Positions 10,392 through 21,712 of a stretch of DNA of 64,000 nt are shown piece after piece. A model generated the notes under the pieces. It was not told the DNA's origin. It worked only from the letters and a program-made list of their open reading frames with translations, and searched no databases. Source of the stretch: Meconema thalassinum (lineage: Eukaryota > Arthropoda > Insecta > Orthoptera > Tettigoniidae); assembly GCA_946902985.2 (NCBI GenBank), contig OX336388.2, positions 1,499,616,545 through 1,499,680,544 on the forward strand, in the 5' to 3' direction. A program made the translations under genes and the position numbers. Each line of letters starts with the position of its first letter. Positions within the stretch are counted from its first letter, which is position 1.

Positions 10392-12115
10392 TTACGAAAC
10401 AGTTGTATAGTTTGATTGAATTACATTAATTGGATGAAACAAATCATTCAAAAGTCCAAATAAAATGCTAGCATCACTTGGGGACATGTGCTTTTCAATT
10501 TTCTTTACAACTAAGATACTATCATTTTGGAAGAGGAAAGTCGCTTCACTTTTCAACCATTCACTAAACCCTTCAATAATCTTACTAAGTAGGTCACCAA
10601 CATGGCCAGAAGCAATTACATTCATTATATCCTTCAGTTGTGTTTTTGAAACAAGCAATTGAGAATATGGATATTAACCTTTTCCCGCCCGTATTTTCAG
10701 GTTGCCTATCCCCAGGTTTTACCCTATTATTTAGAAAGAAATGAACCTAAGTACATTGTTTCAGAAAAAGTATAATATAATGAAAACGACTGGCCATAAT
10801 GTATTCAAATTTTCAACAATATTAGAAAACATACCATCACATCCATATCTCCCTTCTTGGAGTCCTAAGGTTGTTGGTTCAAACCAGTATCTTGGTAATA
10901 CTGGAGAAATCGCCAGACGACATGTAAACATAACCTATAACTCTCACATAGTAGAGAATACTTTCATTATATTATACAACATTTCCCAAAGTGAGGAGAC
11001 CGCCTAACAAACATTGTCTATTCATATCACGATACGTGCTTTTCAGTTTTTTTTTATAATTGTCAAATACTAGAAATGAGGGCCGGCGCGATATAAACCA
11101 ATACCGGTATAAGCATAAACTTATTACTCTTATTTTTTTTAAGAATCGATACTAACGATTGGAATATTCCTTTTATTAGCACAACCAAATGAAACTACGA
11201 AATAATTTCTCCGAAAACTCATTCGTAGTAAAAAAAAAAAACGAAATGTTTGTGTTACCTGAAATGCCGGGACATCGCCGTCAGGTTCGATTTCTTGGTC
11301 TCCGTTTTCACTTACATCACTATTATCATTGAAATTATCATCATTCTTCACTGACTAAAAACTCACTTTCACCACTACTAAATCATTCTGCATCACTTTC
11401 TTCGCCTATATTGAGCTCTGTTTCATTATCTGCATCACTCAATCCCTCCATGTTTACGAACGAAACACCTGATCAGTGTGCACGGAAGTTCATGATAGAT
11501 TTACGCTATTGTTTTGTTTTCACTGCCTTGTGGATTGTACTGCACATTCGTAAATGCTTTATAAACACTTTAGAGTTGAGAAAACTACAAACCTGACGCA
11601 TAGTTGGCGGACGTGTGCAGATAATGCGACCGGGCGCCTTCGGGCGCTAAGGACCGGAAGGTTAAGTCAAGAGACGGGCGCTAAGGGCGGGATAGGGTTA
11701 ATTAAGACCCTTTCTAATTCCAAAACAACGTCTGCAATAAACTTTCAATCTTCAAAAACTAATGCTGCTTGGGATTTTACCAGTTTGCAAAATCTGGCAT
11801 CTTCCATTTCTGCCAACAAGTTTACGACTGATACAGATTTCAATGACACTGTTTGAAAAATGAGTGGAGGGTATCTACATTTGCATGTGTGTAAGAGGCA
11901 GCTTTAAATCAACTTCCCCATCTACTGAACACAGGCTCGGGATACAATGAAATTGCCTTATCTGGGAAGTATTCGTCTAGGTAGGAACGAAATATGTGTT
12001 TGATTTCCTTTGACATATGAAAACAGTTCTTTGTTTTCGACACTATGGCATTAAGTTCTTCACTCGCAAATGGTTTATCTCTGCTGTGCACCGTAATACT
12101 TGTCGAGCGACCCAT
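10392..12115 (-). pseudogene. hAT (CGGBP1-like) transposase remnant
   Basis: Minus-strand fragments resemble the CGGBP1-like hAT family seen twice more in this window. 11909-12115 ends LYPEPVFSRWGS, matching the PEPILTRWGT block of those elements. About 11700-11870 gives LLAEMEDARFCKLVKSQAAL, and 10392-10658 continues the C-terminal half (DLLSKIIEGFSEWLKSEATF). In-frame stops and at least one frameshift are present, and the piggyBac-like MITE (10678-11697) interrupts the frame. I could not locate terminal repeats or the target duplication. Confidence 0.6.
10678..11697. mobile_element. piggyBac-like MITE (1.02 kb)
   Basis: TTAA at 10674-10677 and 11698-11701 flanks an element starting CCTTTTCCCGCCCG. 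It ends, as reverse complement, CCCTATCCCGCCC followed by a GCGCCCG repeat. TTAA duplication and a CC[CT]T terminus are diagnostic for piggyBac. The interior has short frames only (for example 10741-11007) and no transposase motif, so it is non-autonomous. It lies inside the hAT remnant, whose two halves continue on either side. Confidence 0.82.
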
Positions 12116-12888
12116 CTTCGCTACTGTCTGTGATCACTTTTTATTTTATTTTACCTGACCATGAAGCTGAAATACACCAGTCAATCGTGCTGGTTTGGAT
12201 TTCATAGTACCGTGAGGAAACAGGCTGGTGTGGGATTACCAGCCACCCCAAGAAAAATATTGTATACATTTCATTTCGCAAGAAGCCTGGAGCCAAACCC
12301 TTTTCTTTGATGCCATGCCTTAAAGAGATTTTCCAGAACATTAATGATAACAGATATTTCCGTCCTGTTGATGAGTCTTTGTTCGCTCTTCCCTTTCTTT
12401 TCATACATACCGGTAATCTTGAAACAGCATTTCTAGCTCGTTATTCACTACAGATGTCGCTGTAATATCGCGCTTATCGCGAAATAATTAAATTTCACTT
12501 TAAAATTGTCTTATCGCTTTAATTCGCAAACATTATCTCAACCAGAAATATATGATTTGTAATGATATCGCATAATCACTTCAAAATACTTTTCGTCACG
12601 TTTATCGTTAATGCGAAAAAATCATGCCTGAGTTGTTGATGCCAAATAATGTGAAACTTGTGAGAATTAAATACGTATTTTCATTACATGGAGTATTGTT
12701 TGGTTTACCACATCACGAATACCAGTACATGACAACGTGAATATCACAGTTTCAGTAGTTTACACTTTAAAAACATTGAACATCAGCCTAGCATACACAT
12801 GAAGACTTGCTCTATTGAATTGAAGTTTCATGACAATAGTGCCACTAGTCCAAACTTTAAAATTCCTTTTCGATGAAGACAAACCACA

Positions 12889-14270
12889 TTACACTCCATC
12901 ATCTTGAAAGTACAGACGCAAGATCTCTTGTGTTGCTGCCAGACCATCTGCAGGGAGATTCCATGCCGGTTGTACAGGCACTTCTTCAGGCTGCTCTTCT
13001 TCGTATTCAGTCCAAATATCATTAACAATTAGAGAAATGTTATGCAGGACAGCTGTGGCAATAATAATGGATGTTGTAGTCTCAAGCTTAGTGGCCAATC
13101 CTTTAGAAACACAAGGAAATCATCTTTTCCACACTCTAAAAGTTCTTTCAACAATGTTTCTCCCCTTCCTCTGAGCTCTATTGTACCTGCAAAGAGGAAA
13201 ACATAAATCATTAAACAAATTCCAGTAAATTCTCATGTAAGATATAAATTCATTGATCCACATAATTGCAGGGGAAAAGGCAAGACTTACCATTGAGGTC
13301 TTGTCTCAGGATCGAGAAATGGAGTGAACATGAATGGCTCACTCCTGTAGTCTGAATCACCCAACAGAGCTCCAGGTAATTCTCCTGTGCTGAATCGGTG
13401 ACGAATGCGGCTGTTTTGAAATATTCTGCTGTCATGCTGTCTGGCCAATTGGGTACTAAATCGACAAATTCCATCCGAGGCCCAACAACTGCCTGTAATA
13501 GAAACAGACATTGCTAGTTAACAGCAGCTCCCAACTTTAAACATTGGTATTGTAACACACTATTGTTTGCTTCTCATTTAGCCTACCTGAACATTCAAAG
13601 AGAAATAGGATATCCTATTTCGGTACGCTTCACCAATCGGTTGGAGTTTTGTCGACATTATCCTCTCATGACTGCAGTCTATGGCACCCTAAATATTCGG
13701 TATGGCCCTGTCGTCTGGATGATCCCTTCTTCTCTGCAACTCACTGAAGAGACGTTTTGTTGTAGCTTGTTCCGCAGCAGTGCCAGGCATTGCTATGTAA
13801 TGTGGTAACTGTTGGGCCAGTAGTCTTGAAATACGAGCTACGATTCTGCTTGCAGTTGCCTGGGATATTCCAGTCAAATCACCCACAACAACCTGCAAAC
13901 CACCATATAGTTAAAACTCAGTTATTGCCTTTATTATTAATGGAAATTTTGTTATCCAATGTATGCATATTCAAAAATAACATTTCCATACCTAGAAGGA
14001 CGCTGTGGCATAAAATCGAAGGGCAAGCAGTAATTGAAAAATTGGTGCAATTGGCAGTCGACGGTTATTATATTTATGGAGAGGTTCTTCAAATCGTGGC
14101 AGAATGTAGTTCTGCACTGCATCTTTGGTGAAGCGGAACCGTTGTCGAAATTCCTCCTCAGAATAGAACTCCAGTGGATTTTGAGCATCTCTGATGTACC
14201 GCTTAGGAGCCCGAACATTCAATTCTGCCACGTCCTCTTCAACCATAACTTCTAGCTCCTCTTCCTCCAT
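12889..14270 (-). pseudogene. PIF/Harbinger transposase, 4 exons, inactivated
   Basis: HARBI1-like transposase read on the minus strand as exons 14270-13992, 13892-13587, 13492-13291 and 13186-12889, all with GT/AG borders and mostly matching phase. Exon 1 has an acidic N-terminus and ends LLALRFYATASF. Exon 2 carries the helix-turn-helix part (DLTGISQATASRIV) and AIDCSH with the first catalytic Asp. Exon 3 has HDSRIF and LLGDSDY with the second Asp region. Exon 4 has RNIVERTFRVWKR with the catalytic Glu, and AVLHNI. Length (about 360 aa) is normal for the family. Damage: TAG at the end of exon 1 (CAG expected), TAG before GAIDCSH, a frameshift near HDSRIF, and TGA after WKR. Confidence 0.88.
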
Positions 14271-14470
14271 AACTTCACCATATACTCAACAATATCCATT
14301 TCGAACGCAAACGAGTAGTTTTTTTGAGGTTATCCTTTCGTTTTGTCTACAGCAACGCAACACCAATAATTACGGTCGGGACAGTAATTGATGAATCTGA
14401 GATTATTTCAACGAATAATCAGAGATTGTTCGAGTATGAATACTTGACAAATAATCAATGATTATTTAAC

Positions 14471-16702
14471 GACATCAAGGTTATACCATCGGAGAACCTG
14501 GATAGCGACCATCGATTACTGGTAATGAACCTGAGAGGGAGTAAGGAGAAGAAAGGGACTGAGAACCAGGAAAGACGTATAAGGATATGGAAACTGAAAG
14601 AAGGGGATAGAAGGGTCGAGTACCTCAAAATGGTAAAGGAAGGAATTCCAACAGATGAAGAAAGAGGGGTGGAAGAGGAATGGGCTAGATTTAAGAAGAC
14701 ACTAGTGGGTGCAGCAGAAGCAGTATGTGGGAGGACAAGTAGTAAGAAGAGGTGGAAGGAAACACCATGGTGGAATGAGAAGACAAAAGATATAGTAAGG
14801 GAAAAGAATAGAGCCTTTAGGAGGTGGTATCAAAATAGGACTGTAGAGACAAGGGAAGAGTACCAGGAAAGAAAGAAGGAGGCGAAGAGAGTGGTGGCTG
14901 AGGAGAGAAGGAAGTGGATGGAAGAGTGGACAAAGATGATGGAGGAGGATAGTGAAGGTACAAAAAAGGTCCTGTATGGGATGGTAAAAAATAAGAGGCG
15001 GAAGGATCCTACGGATTATGTTAGAATGGTGAACAAAAGGGGACAAGAGATAGAAAATAGGGAAGAACTGAAGAAAATGTGGAAAGAATATTTTGAAGAA
15101 CTTCTGAACCCAAATGGAAAAGATGGTGAGGAGGAAGAAATCGGGGAAGAGGAAGATGAACTGCAAACAGAAAAGGACTTAACATGGAAAGAAGTGGAAG
15201 ATGCAGTGAACAAGATGAAAGGAGGGAAGGCACCGGGTGTGGATGAGTTGAGTGTGGAGATGGTGAGAGCAGCAGGAGAGGTGGGGATACAGTGGCTGTA
15301 CCGAGTGATGAGGACAGCATGGAAGGAAAGGAAGACCCCAGAGGACTGGAAAAAAGGAATCATTGTCCCGATCTTCAAGAAAGGTAGTAGAACAGATTGC
15401 AGAAACTATCGGGGAATAACACTGATGAGTCATTGTGCAAAGATCTTCGAGAAAGTTTTGGAAAAGAGAATTAGGACAAGGATAGAAGGAGGGATGAGGG
15501 AAGAACAACATGGCTTCAGAGCAGGAAGGTCCACAGTGGATTTGATTTTTGCTGTAAGGCAGTTACAAGAACAGCACTATGAGTATGGAACAGATCTACT
15601 GATGGCCTTCCTGGACATTGAGAAAGCATATGACAGTGTATGCAGAAACAAAGTATGGAAGTCCCTGGAGGATAGAGGAGTAGAGAAATGGACTATAAAG
15701 AGGATAAAGGAGATGTACAAGGGAAGCGTGAGCTGTGTGAAAGTGGGAGGAGAGAGATCTGACTGGTTGGAACAAAGAAACGGCCTGAAACAAGGAAGTG
15801 CACTGTCACTGTTACTTTTCATTGTGGTGATGGATGACATAATGACCCGAGTGGCACAAGTAATTGGGGACGGAAAGATGAAAGCAATGGTGTTTGCAGA
15901 TGATTTGATGATTTGGGGAAACAAGGAGGAGGAGGTACAGGAACAGTTGGACGTGTGGGAAGGAATAATACAAGGATATGGGATGAAATTTAGCATAAAT
16001 AAGAGTGAGATGGTGATCACAACAAGGAAGAAGGAAAGAACCACAACGGGAATAACAATTGGTGGGGAACAGCTGAAGAAAGTGGAGAGTTTTAAGTATC
16101 TGGGAAGCCTGATACAAGATAATGGAAGAAACGATAGAGAAATAAATGAGCGGGGGAGGCAGGCAGAAGCATTTCGGAGGAGTGTGAGAAGCATGTTATG
16201 GAGCAAGGATGTCCCTCAGAACAGCAAAAAGATCATATATCGGACGTACTATGTCCCTATCCTGACGTATGCCTCGGAGACCTGGGTTATGAAAGGAAGG
16301 GAGAAGAGCAAAATACAGGCCAGTGAGATGAGGTTCTTGAGAAGCAGTATTGGAGCTACAAAGATGGACAGAATAAGAAATGAGAGGACCAGAGAATTAA
16401 TGAAGGAGGAACCATTACAGGATGGTATAGAGAAATCTAGACTTAGATAGTATGGACATGTAAAACGAATGGAGGAGAAGAGGATACCCAGGAGAGTACA
16501 TGAGACGAAGTGGGAAGGAAAGAGACCGAGGGGAAGACCGAGAGACAGGTGGCTGAAGGGGGTGGAAGAAAGCGTGAAGAAGAGAGGAGAAGACTGGACA
16601 AGGGTGGAGGCTGAGAGATGGTGGGAAGACAGAAGACGTTGGAGAGGCTTGTGTTCCAAACAGACACGGCCAGTGGCTGGAAACTGTGCAAGATGATGAT
16701 GA
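14471..16702 (+). mobile_element. RTE-type LINE copy 1, 5'-truncated
   Basis: Plus-strand copy that begins in the last block of the endonuclease (LDSDHRLLV) and runs to the 3' end, which is a short GAT-triplet tail, as in RTE/BovB-like LINEs. It is nearly identical over the shared part to the copy at 20640-33405. It sits within the Harbinger just inside its right terminal repeat. No target duplication was found. Confidence 0.88.
14525..16696 (+). pseudogene. RTE LINE ORF2 fragment (reverse transcriptase)
   Basis: 641 codons are open from 14525 to a TAG at 16447 (TGG in copy 2: RLRWYGHVKRM); the frame then continues to 16696. Order of blocks: SDH end of the AP endonuclease, a basic linker rich in Lys/Glu, RT fingers (PIFKKGSRTDCRNYRGITL), motif A (AFLDIEKAYDSV), motif B (RNGLKQGSALS), motif C (MVFADDLMIWG), then the thumb (FKYLGSLIQDNG) and a tail with YASETWVMKGREKSK and GRPRDRWLKGVEE. 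The product would nick DNA and prime reverse transcription of its own RNA. Lacking most of the endonuclease and a start, this copy is dead. Confidence 0.93.
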
Positions 16703-17092
16703 ATACATAAAAACCGGAGATTGGTCAATCACAGATTCATGAATCAGAGATTGAGGACGAAGCAACGATTGTTGATTGTTTGACGTCTATGAATTGAAAT
16801 CTGCACTCAATAAGAGATTCAATCGGAGATTGAAAATAATTGGCGACTATGAATACCGGGCTAAGTCTACAAATGCCATGAACGTTCTCTTATCTTTCCT
16901 TATTCTACCTTCCAAAATCTGCCTAAGACTTAGTACAGCTTCCCTTGTTCCTACATTTCTCCCTAAACCAAACTGGTCTTTACCCAACTCCGTTTCTATC
17001 TGGCTTTCCATCCTCTTGTAAATTATTCTAGACAAGATCTTTGAAGCATGAGTAATCAAGTGTATTTAAAAATTGTATATTTTTTGTTCTAG

Positions 17093-17255
17093 TTTGAGGA
17101 TGGTGGATTGACGGGTCTTCATGAATACCTGACTGGTTGTCGATTGTACTCAGAACAATTTTCCTCTGTAATTCGAGATTTGATGGCTGATGAGATTGAT
17201 GTAGATCGAGTACATTTAGCTATGGAGCAACTTCAGAGCCTTAAGGAAAGAACAA
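17093..17255 (+). CDS. Second internal exon of the host gene
   Basis: Exon bounded by attttttgttctag (3' splice site ending 17092) and the donor GTATGT at 17256. It begins in phase 0, as needed after the 7892-8052 exon, and leaves one base over. It encodes FEDGGLTGLHEYLTGCRLYS, then SVIRDLMADEIDVDRVHLAM and EQLQSLKERT, a mixed helical segment. The LINE A target duplication ends only 25 bp upstream of its splice site, yet the pyrimidine-rich tract is intact. The candidate family is the same as for the first exon (SMG1-like, low certainty). Confidence 0.68.
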
Positions 17256-18189
17256 GTATGTACAGTATATGCACTTGATGAGTAAACAGTTCTGTTGTCT
17301 GTCCCGAGTTAAGGGAATGGGCCTACTATTAATACAGCTCTTGAGGCAATGTATCTGTGAAAATCCTAAAATCTACAATTTTCATCCTTTCACTTAGAAA
17401 TTTTAACCATGCAATGTCAGTATCAATGTGATACAACATACAGAGTGTCAAGTTACAGTGTTTGAAATATTAATGAATTTTACATTATTTTTAACATTTT
17501 TTTAATGTTACTCATGCCAAAATAACTCAACAGATCTGGCTTAATTTTTTTTTTCATAACTTTAGAATACTAATATAAAAGAAGTGATGTGTGGGTTTAG
17601 ATTGTTATTGATCTATTGCATATATTGTAAAGTTCGGACATCAGCTTTTTATTCTATTGTACTGTATATGCAGCAGCTATCCTTAGAGTCTCAAGGAGAT
17701 TGGTTGAAAATTGTGGTATGAGGAACTGAAAAACGTTGAGAAAAGGTATTGGTGAAAAGTGAAATTGAAAATTTAGAGATGAACAATAGGCAAGTACTCA
17801 AATCTAGTTGACTTAAAATGCCCCAGCACCATATGTTGGACCCTCTGCTGCCCTCTTCCTAGCCGACTACCTGATTTTGCGAGTTTTAGTTTTCTTTGGG
17901 CAGTTTTGAACCTTTGTCGTGCAGATGTTCTACTGTGGTCAAATCTATGCTTGTCCCACATTACACTAATTTTCTCTCCTGAGCTGCTAATTTTTACATC
18001 CCTAGCATTAGCTTTTATCTCACTTACCTTACAACCCATATTGAATTCGGCAATTGCTGATGTTACTGCAACCTCCAGTTTTTACTTTGACAAAAAACTC
18101 CTTCGGACACTTAGCCCAAATTACAGTAGGCAATGATTTATTGGCATTGTGAGTTTTACCTACTGTGCAGTGCACAGATCACCTTATGA
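17256..18189. other. Host intron with a possible minus-strand repeat remnant
   Basis: An 88-codon minus-strand frame (17773-18039, CKVSEIKANARDVKIS..., very basic C-terminus) resembles a decayed transposon tail more than a host exon, but I cannot name the family. No other feature is seen. Confidence 0.35.
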
Positions 18190-18804
18190 GATCACCTTTA
18201 GTCCGTGTGTGTGTCCCTAATAAAATCTAAACGGCTGGAGCGATTTTAATGAAACTCTGTAAAATTATAGTACTATTTTGTCCAACCCCGACCGTGCCCT
18301 TCAAATTTTATTACGTCTCACCAATCCAAAATCGCGGCTGTGCGAAATATTTTACCAGCATTCTATATCTCCGAAACTATTGCTGTTATGACCCTGAAGT
18401 TTTGTACGGTGATACAGGGCACTACTAGAAGTTTACCTATGTGACTTTCAAAAGCTGTTAAGTACAAAACGAACATGGCGGCTAAGCGAAGTTAAAACAT
18501 TTAAATAGACAATTCTCGCGATTTAACCATCTGTACTCAGTGAAGCTTGGTATAGCAGATGTTTATACACATTGTAATGTACTGACATCTAACCTCAATT
18601 GTGTACATAATCTCAAGATGGCGGCTGTGCAAAATTTTAAAATTAGTTCTTATTTTTTGTGTCCTAATTATGGGATTGAAGTCAACGTTGAATAATGAAC
18701 CTACTCAATAATAATTGTTATCTAATAATACATAACTCTATGGCCTATATATATAAATCCAACATGGCGACCATCCAAAATATTTAGGCGGTTCTCAATA
18801 TATA
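18190..18804 (+). repeat. Diverged ~145-bp tandem repeat with YY1/Pho-like cores
   Basis: Four diverged units can be aligned on the cores AAAATCGCGGC (18328), AACATGGCGGC (18472), AAGATGGCGGC (18615) and AACATGGCGAC (18761), spaced 144, 143 and 146 bp. Each core is followed by an AT-rich segment (AAAATTTTAAA or similar). The third is an exact match to the AAGATGGCGGC consensus bound by YY1/Pleiohomeotic. Related units recur at 48835-49209 and 53204-53350, on the other side of the piggyBac block. Confidence 0.7.
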
Positions 18805-19140
18805 TTAACCCTTCATTGGTCGACGGGTGAGCGTGACGCACACTTTCAATTTTATTTTGCTTTAATTCAGCACATAGTGGCAGTTCCGGTCGGAAACTAT
18901 TAATAGCTGTCGGCTGGAGTGTTGGGAGCTGGCCGGCCGATCCGCTATGTTATCTCCAGTCGTGTCCTTGATACCAAACTTCACAAAACTACACACGAGT
19001 GAGCGCGTTGACCACCTGCGTTACAATTGATTTTACGAAAGTCAGTTTTCTTCTAGGCGTTTATTTGTGATTTTAAGCATATTTTAAATTGCATGTAGTT
19101 TGTTACTGAATCCCTTATTAGGAGTGAATAGCAACGAATT

Positions 19141-19678
19141 GTGCAGTGGCTGCAGGACGAGTGTGAAGGAGAGGACACTTTTGCAGATGATTATATATCT
19201 TCTGATCAAGAAGATGATGTTATAAATAATAGTGAACACGACTCTGGCAGCGAACATTCAGTTGTTGAAGAAGAAGAAGAAGAAGCTGGTGTTACTTTCT
19301 CTACTGGGCCAACCTACATTGGCAAAGACAAAGTTACGTTGTGGTACAAGCATGCGCCCTCTCAATGTAGATGCAGGTGAGCAACCTGAGCATCTTCCAG
19401 GAGTAAAAGGTGAAGCTCGGAATGCAACAACAATATTAGAAGCATGGAGTCTTTTCTTTCCCGATGTAGTTATTGAGGAGATAACTAAACACACAAACAT
19501 TCGTCTAAGGAAAATTAGGCAAAATTACAACCAAGAGTCTGATGTTATAGATATGAATGCTGAACAAATTAACGCCCTTATTGGACTACTCTACTTGGCA
19601 GGAGTGCTAAAATCTTCTCAACTGAATGTATTGGACTTGTGGGCGACCGATTTGACTGCTCCGTAAGTATTCCCAATG
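19141..19678 (+). pseudogene. piggyBac transposase, N-terminal piece
   Basis: An acidic N-terminus (19141-19360; EDTFADDYISSDQEDD and a poly-Glu run) is followed, after a +1 shift near 19365, by the conserved N-terminal domain: LPGVKGEARNATTILEAWSL, then FFPDVVIEEITKHTN and NALIGLLYLAGVLKS, ending NVLDLWATD. The frame then runs into hAT2's target site at 19679. It continues at 38528. No ATG lies at the expected start. Confidence 0.88.
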
Positions 19679-21712
19679 GTAATGAGTAGGGCTCGGATTG
19701 ATATGCTCGATAAAATCTCCAGATATGCTCGAAAACCATGTGTTTTATGCTCGATAGATATGCTCGAAAAAACCATTATATGCTCAATAGATATACTCGA
19801 AAGAACCATTATATGCGGTTAAATATGCAGAATATGCTCGAAAAACACCGTTAAAACTATAGAAAGGAAAGTGAAAATATAAAACCATTAACATATCTTT
19901 ACATACAAGCTTTATTTTCTAATTGTATGTATGATACACTGCGATATACTCGCATTCAAGTTTCAAGTATGTATTGTATATGAGAAGTTTTTTTAGATAA
20001 AATTTATAATTTTAAAGTCCATTTACAAAATGTTCCGAATTAGGCGAGTCAATGAAGTAGATCTGCATTGGTCTGTACAACAAGAATTTTTTCTATATTT
20101 TCAGTTTTGAGTGATTTTCTTAAATCAGTCAAAAAAAGTTTCATTGACGAGGACGATCTTTCTACGTCAACTGACACGAGAGGTAAATACTTGAATGATG
20201 CTGCTTTGTGTGCAGAGTAGTTCGGAAAATTCTCTGACGGTGCAGATTCGCCACGCAGCATCCTCTCCAAGTCCAACTCTGGACCGGGATTTCGAGCCAG
20301 CACGAACTCCAACTTTTGTTTCACGGTTTTCCGAGCCTCTCCAGGCCACGAGTCGGCTTCTTGGATTACTCCTTGTATTGCAGCGACCACTTCAACCAAC
20401 TCCATCCCTCGCGATTCCAACTTAAGGATGGTCTCCGGAATGACGCTCATGTAGGCTTTTATGAAAGTCAAGGATGGCATCAGGCCGTTCATTTTGAAAG
20501 CAGCCTTAGCTTTCGCGATGTACTTGCTGTCCGCCTCATCAAACGTATTGATCACCTGGAAAAATATAATTGAAAACATTAGCCGAGAAGAATAACTGAG
20601 AAAATTACAAAATTATGCGCCGTATGACGGAGTAAACATCATCATCATCATCATCATCTTGCACAGTTTCCAGCCACTGGCCGGGTCTGTTTGGAACACA
20701 AGCCTCTCCAACGTCTTCTGTCTTCCCACCATCTCTCAGCCTCCACCCTTGTCCAGTCTTCTCCTCTCTTCTTCACGCTTTCTTCCACCCCCTTCAGCCA
20801 CCTGTCTCTCGGTCTTCCCCTCGGTCTCTTTCCTTCCCACTTCGTCTCATGTACTCTCCTGGGTATCCTCTTCTCCTCCATTCGTTTTACATGTCCATAC
20901 CATCTAAGTCTAGATTTCTCTATACCATCCTGTAATGGTTCCTCCTTCATTAATTCTCTGGTCCTCTCATTTCTTATTCTGTCCATCTTTGTAGCTCCAA
21001 TACTGCTTCTCAAGAACCTCATCTCACTGGCCTGTATTTTGCTCTTCTCCCTTCCTTTCATAACCCAGGTCTCCGAGGCATACGTCAGGATAGGGACATA
21101 GTACGTCCGATATATGATCTTTTTGCTGTTCTGAGGGACATCCTTGCTCCATAACATGCTTCTCACACTCCTCCGAAATGCTTCTGCCTGCCTCCGCCGC
21201 TCATTTATTTCTCTATCGTTTCTTCCATTATCTTGTATCAGGCTTCCCAGATACTTGAAACTCTCCACTTTCTTCAGCTGTTCCCCACCAATTGTTATTC
21301 CCGTTGTGGTTCTTTCCTTCTTCCTTGTTGTGATCACCATCTCACTCTTATTTATGCTAAATTTCATCCCATATCCTTGTATTATTCCTTCCCACACGTC
21401 CAACTGTTCCTGTACCTCCTCCTCCTTGTTTCCCCAAATCATCAAATCATCTGCAAACACCATTGCTTTCATCTTTCCGTCCCCAATTACTTGTGCCACT
21501 CGGGTCATTATGTCATCCATCACCACAATGAAAAGTAACGGTGACAGTGCACTTCCTTGTTTCAGGCCGTTTCTTTGTTCCAACCAGTCAGATCTCTCTC
21601 CTCCCACTTTCACACAGCTCACGCTTCCCTTGTACATCTCCTTTATCCTCTTTATAGTCCATTTCTCTACTCCTCTATCCTCCAGGGACTTCCATACTTT
21701 GTTTCTGCATAC

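Larger units (their letters stand above)
9938..16861 (-). mobile_element. PIF/Harbinger DNA transposon with nested insertions
   Basis: The terminal inverted repeats are GGGCGGTATTCATAGTCG at the left end and, as reverse complement, GCCCGGTATTCATAGTCG at the right. The 3-bp duplication TAA (9935-9937, 16862-16864) is the PIF/Harbinger signature (TWA). Subterminal sequence on both sides repeats the palindromic motif ATTCATGAATCA with AGAGATT/AATCTCT. The element carries its own minus-strand transposase (12889-14270). It holds a hAT remnant with a piggyBac-like MITE (about 10.3-12.4 kb) and an RTE LINE (14471-16702). Confidence 0.92.
8872..17058 (-). mobile_element. LINE A, interrupted by nested transposons
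   Basis: AGTGTATTT at 8863-8871 and 17059-17067 is the target duplication of a 5'-truncated minus-strand LINE. It survives as two pieces, 8872-9937 (3' end, with GTT/GGT-rich tail) and 16862-17058. The right piece encodes RT residues GKDQFGLGRNVGTREAVLSL and TFMAFVDL. The left piece resumes with EKAFDW, so the RT motif MAFVDLEKAFDW is restored exactly when the Harbinger and one TAA are removed. Farther on, the left piece carries the tail motif LYGSETWT...EAFEMWCYRRLMKI. Frameshifts elsewhere make it dead. Confidence 0.9.

Noticed and set aside
14702..16765. Overlapping minus-strand ORFs opposite RTE copy 1 (up to 209 codons)
   Set aside because: Same antisense effect; no domain, and the plus-strand RT frame explains the openness.
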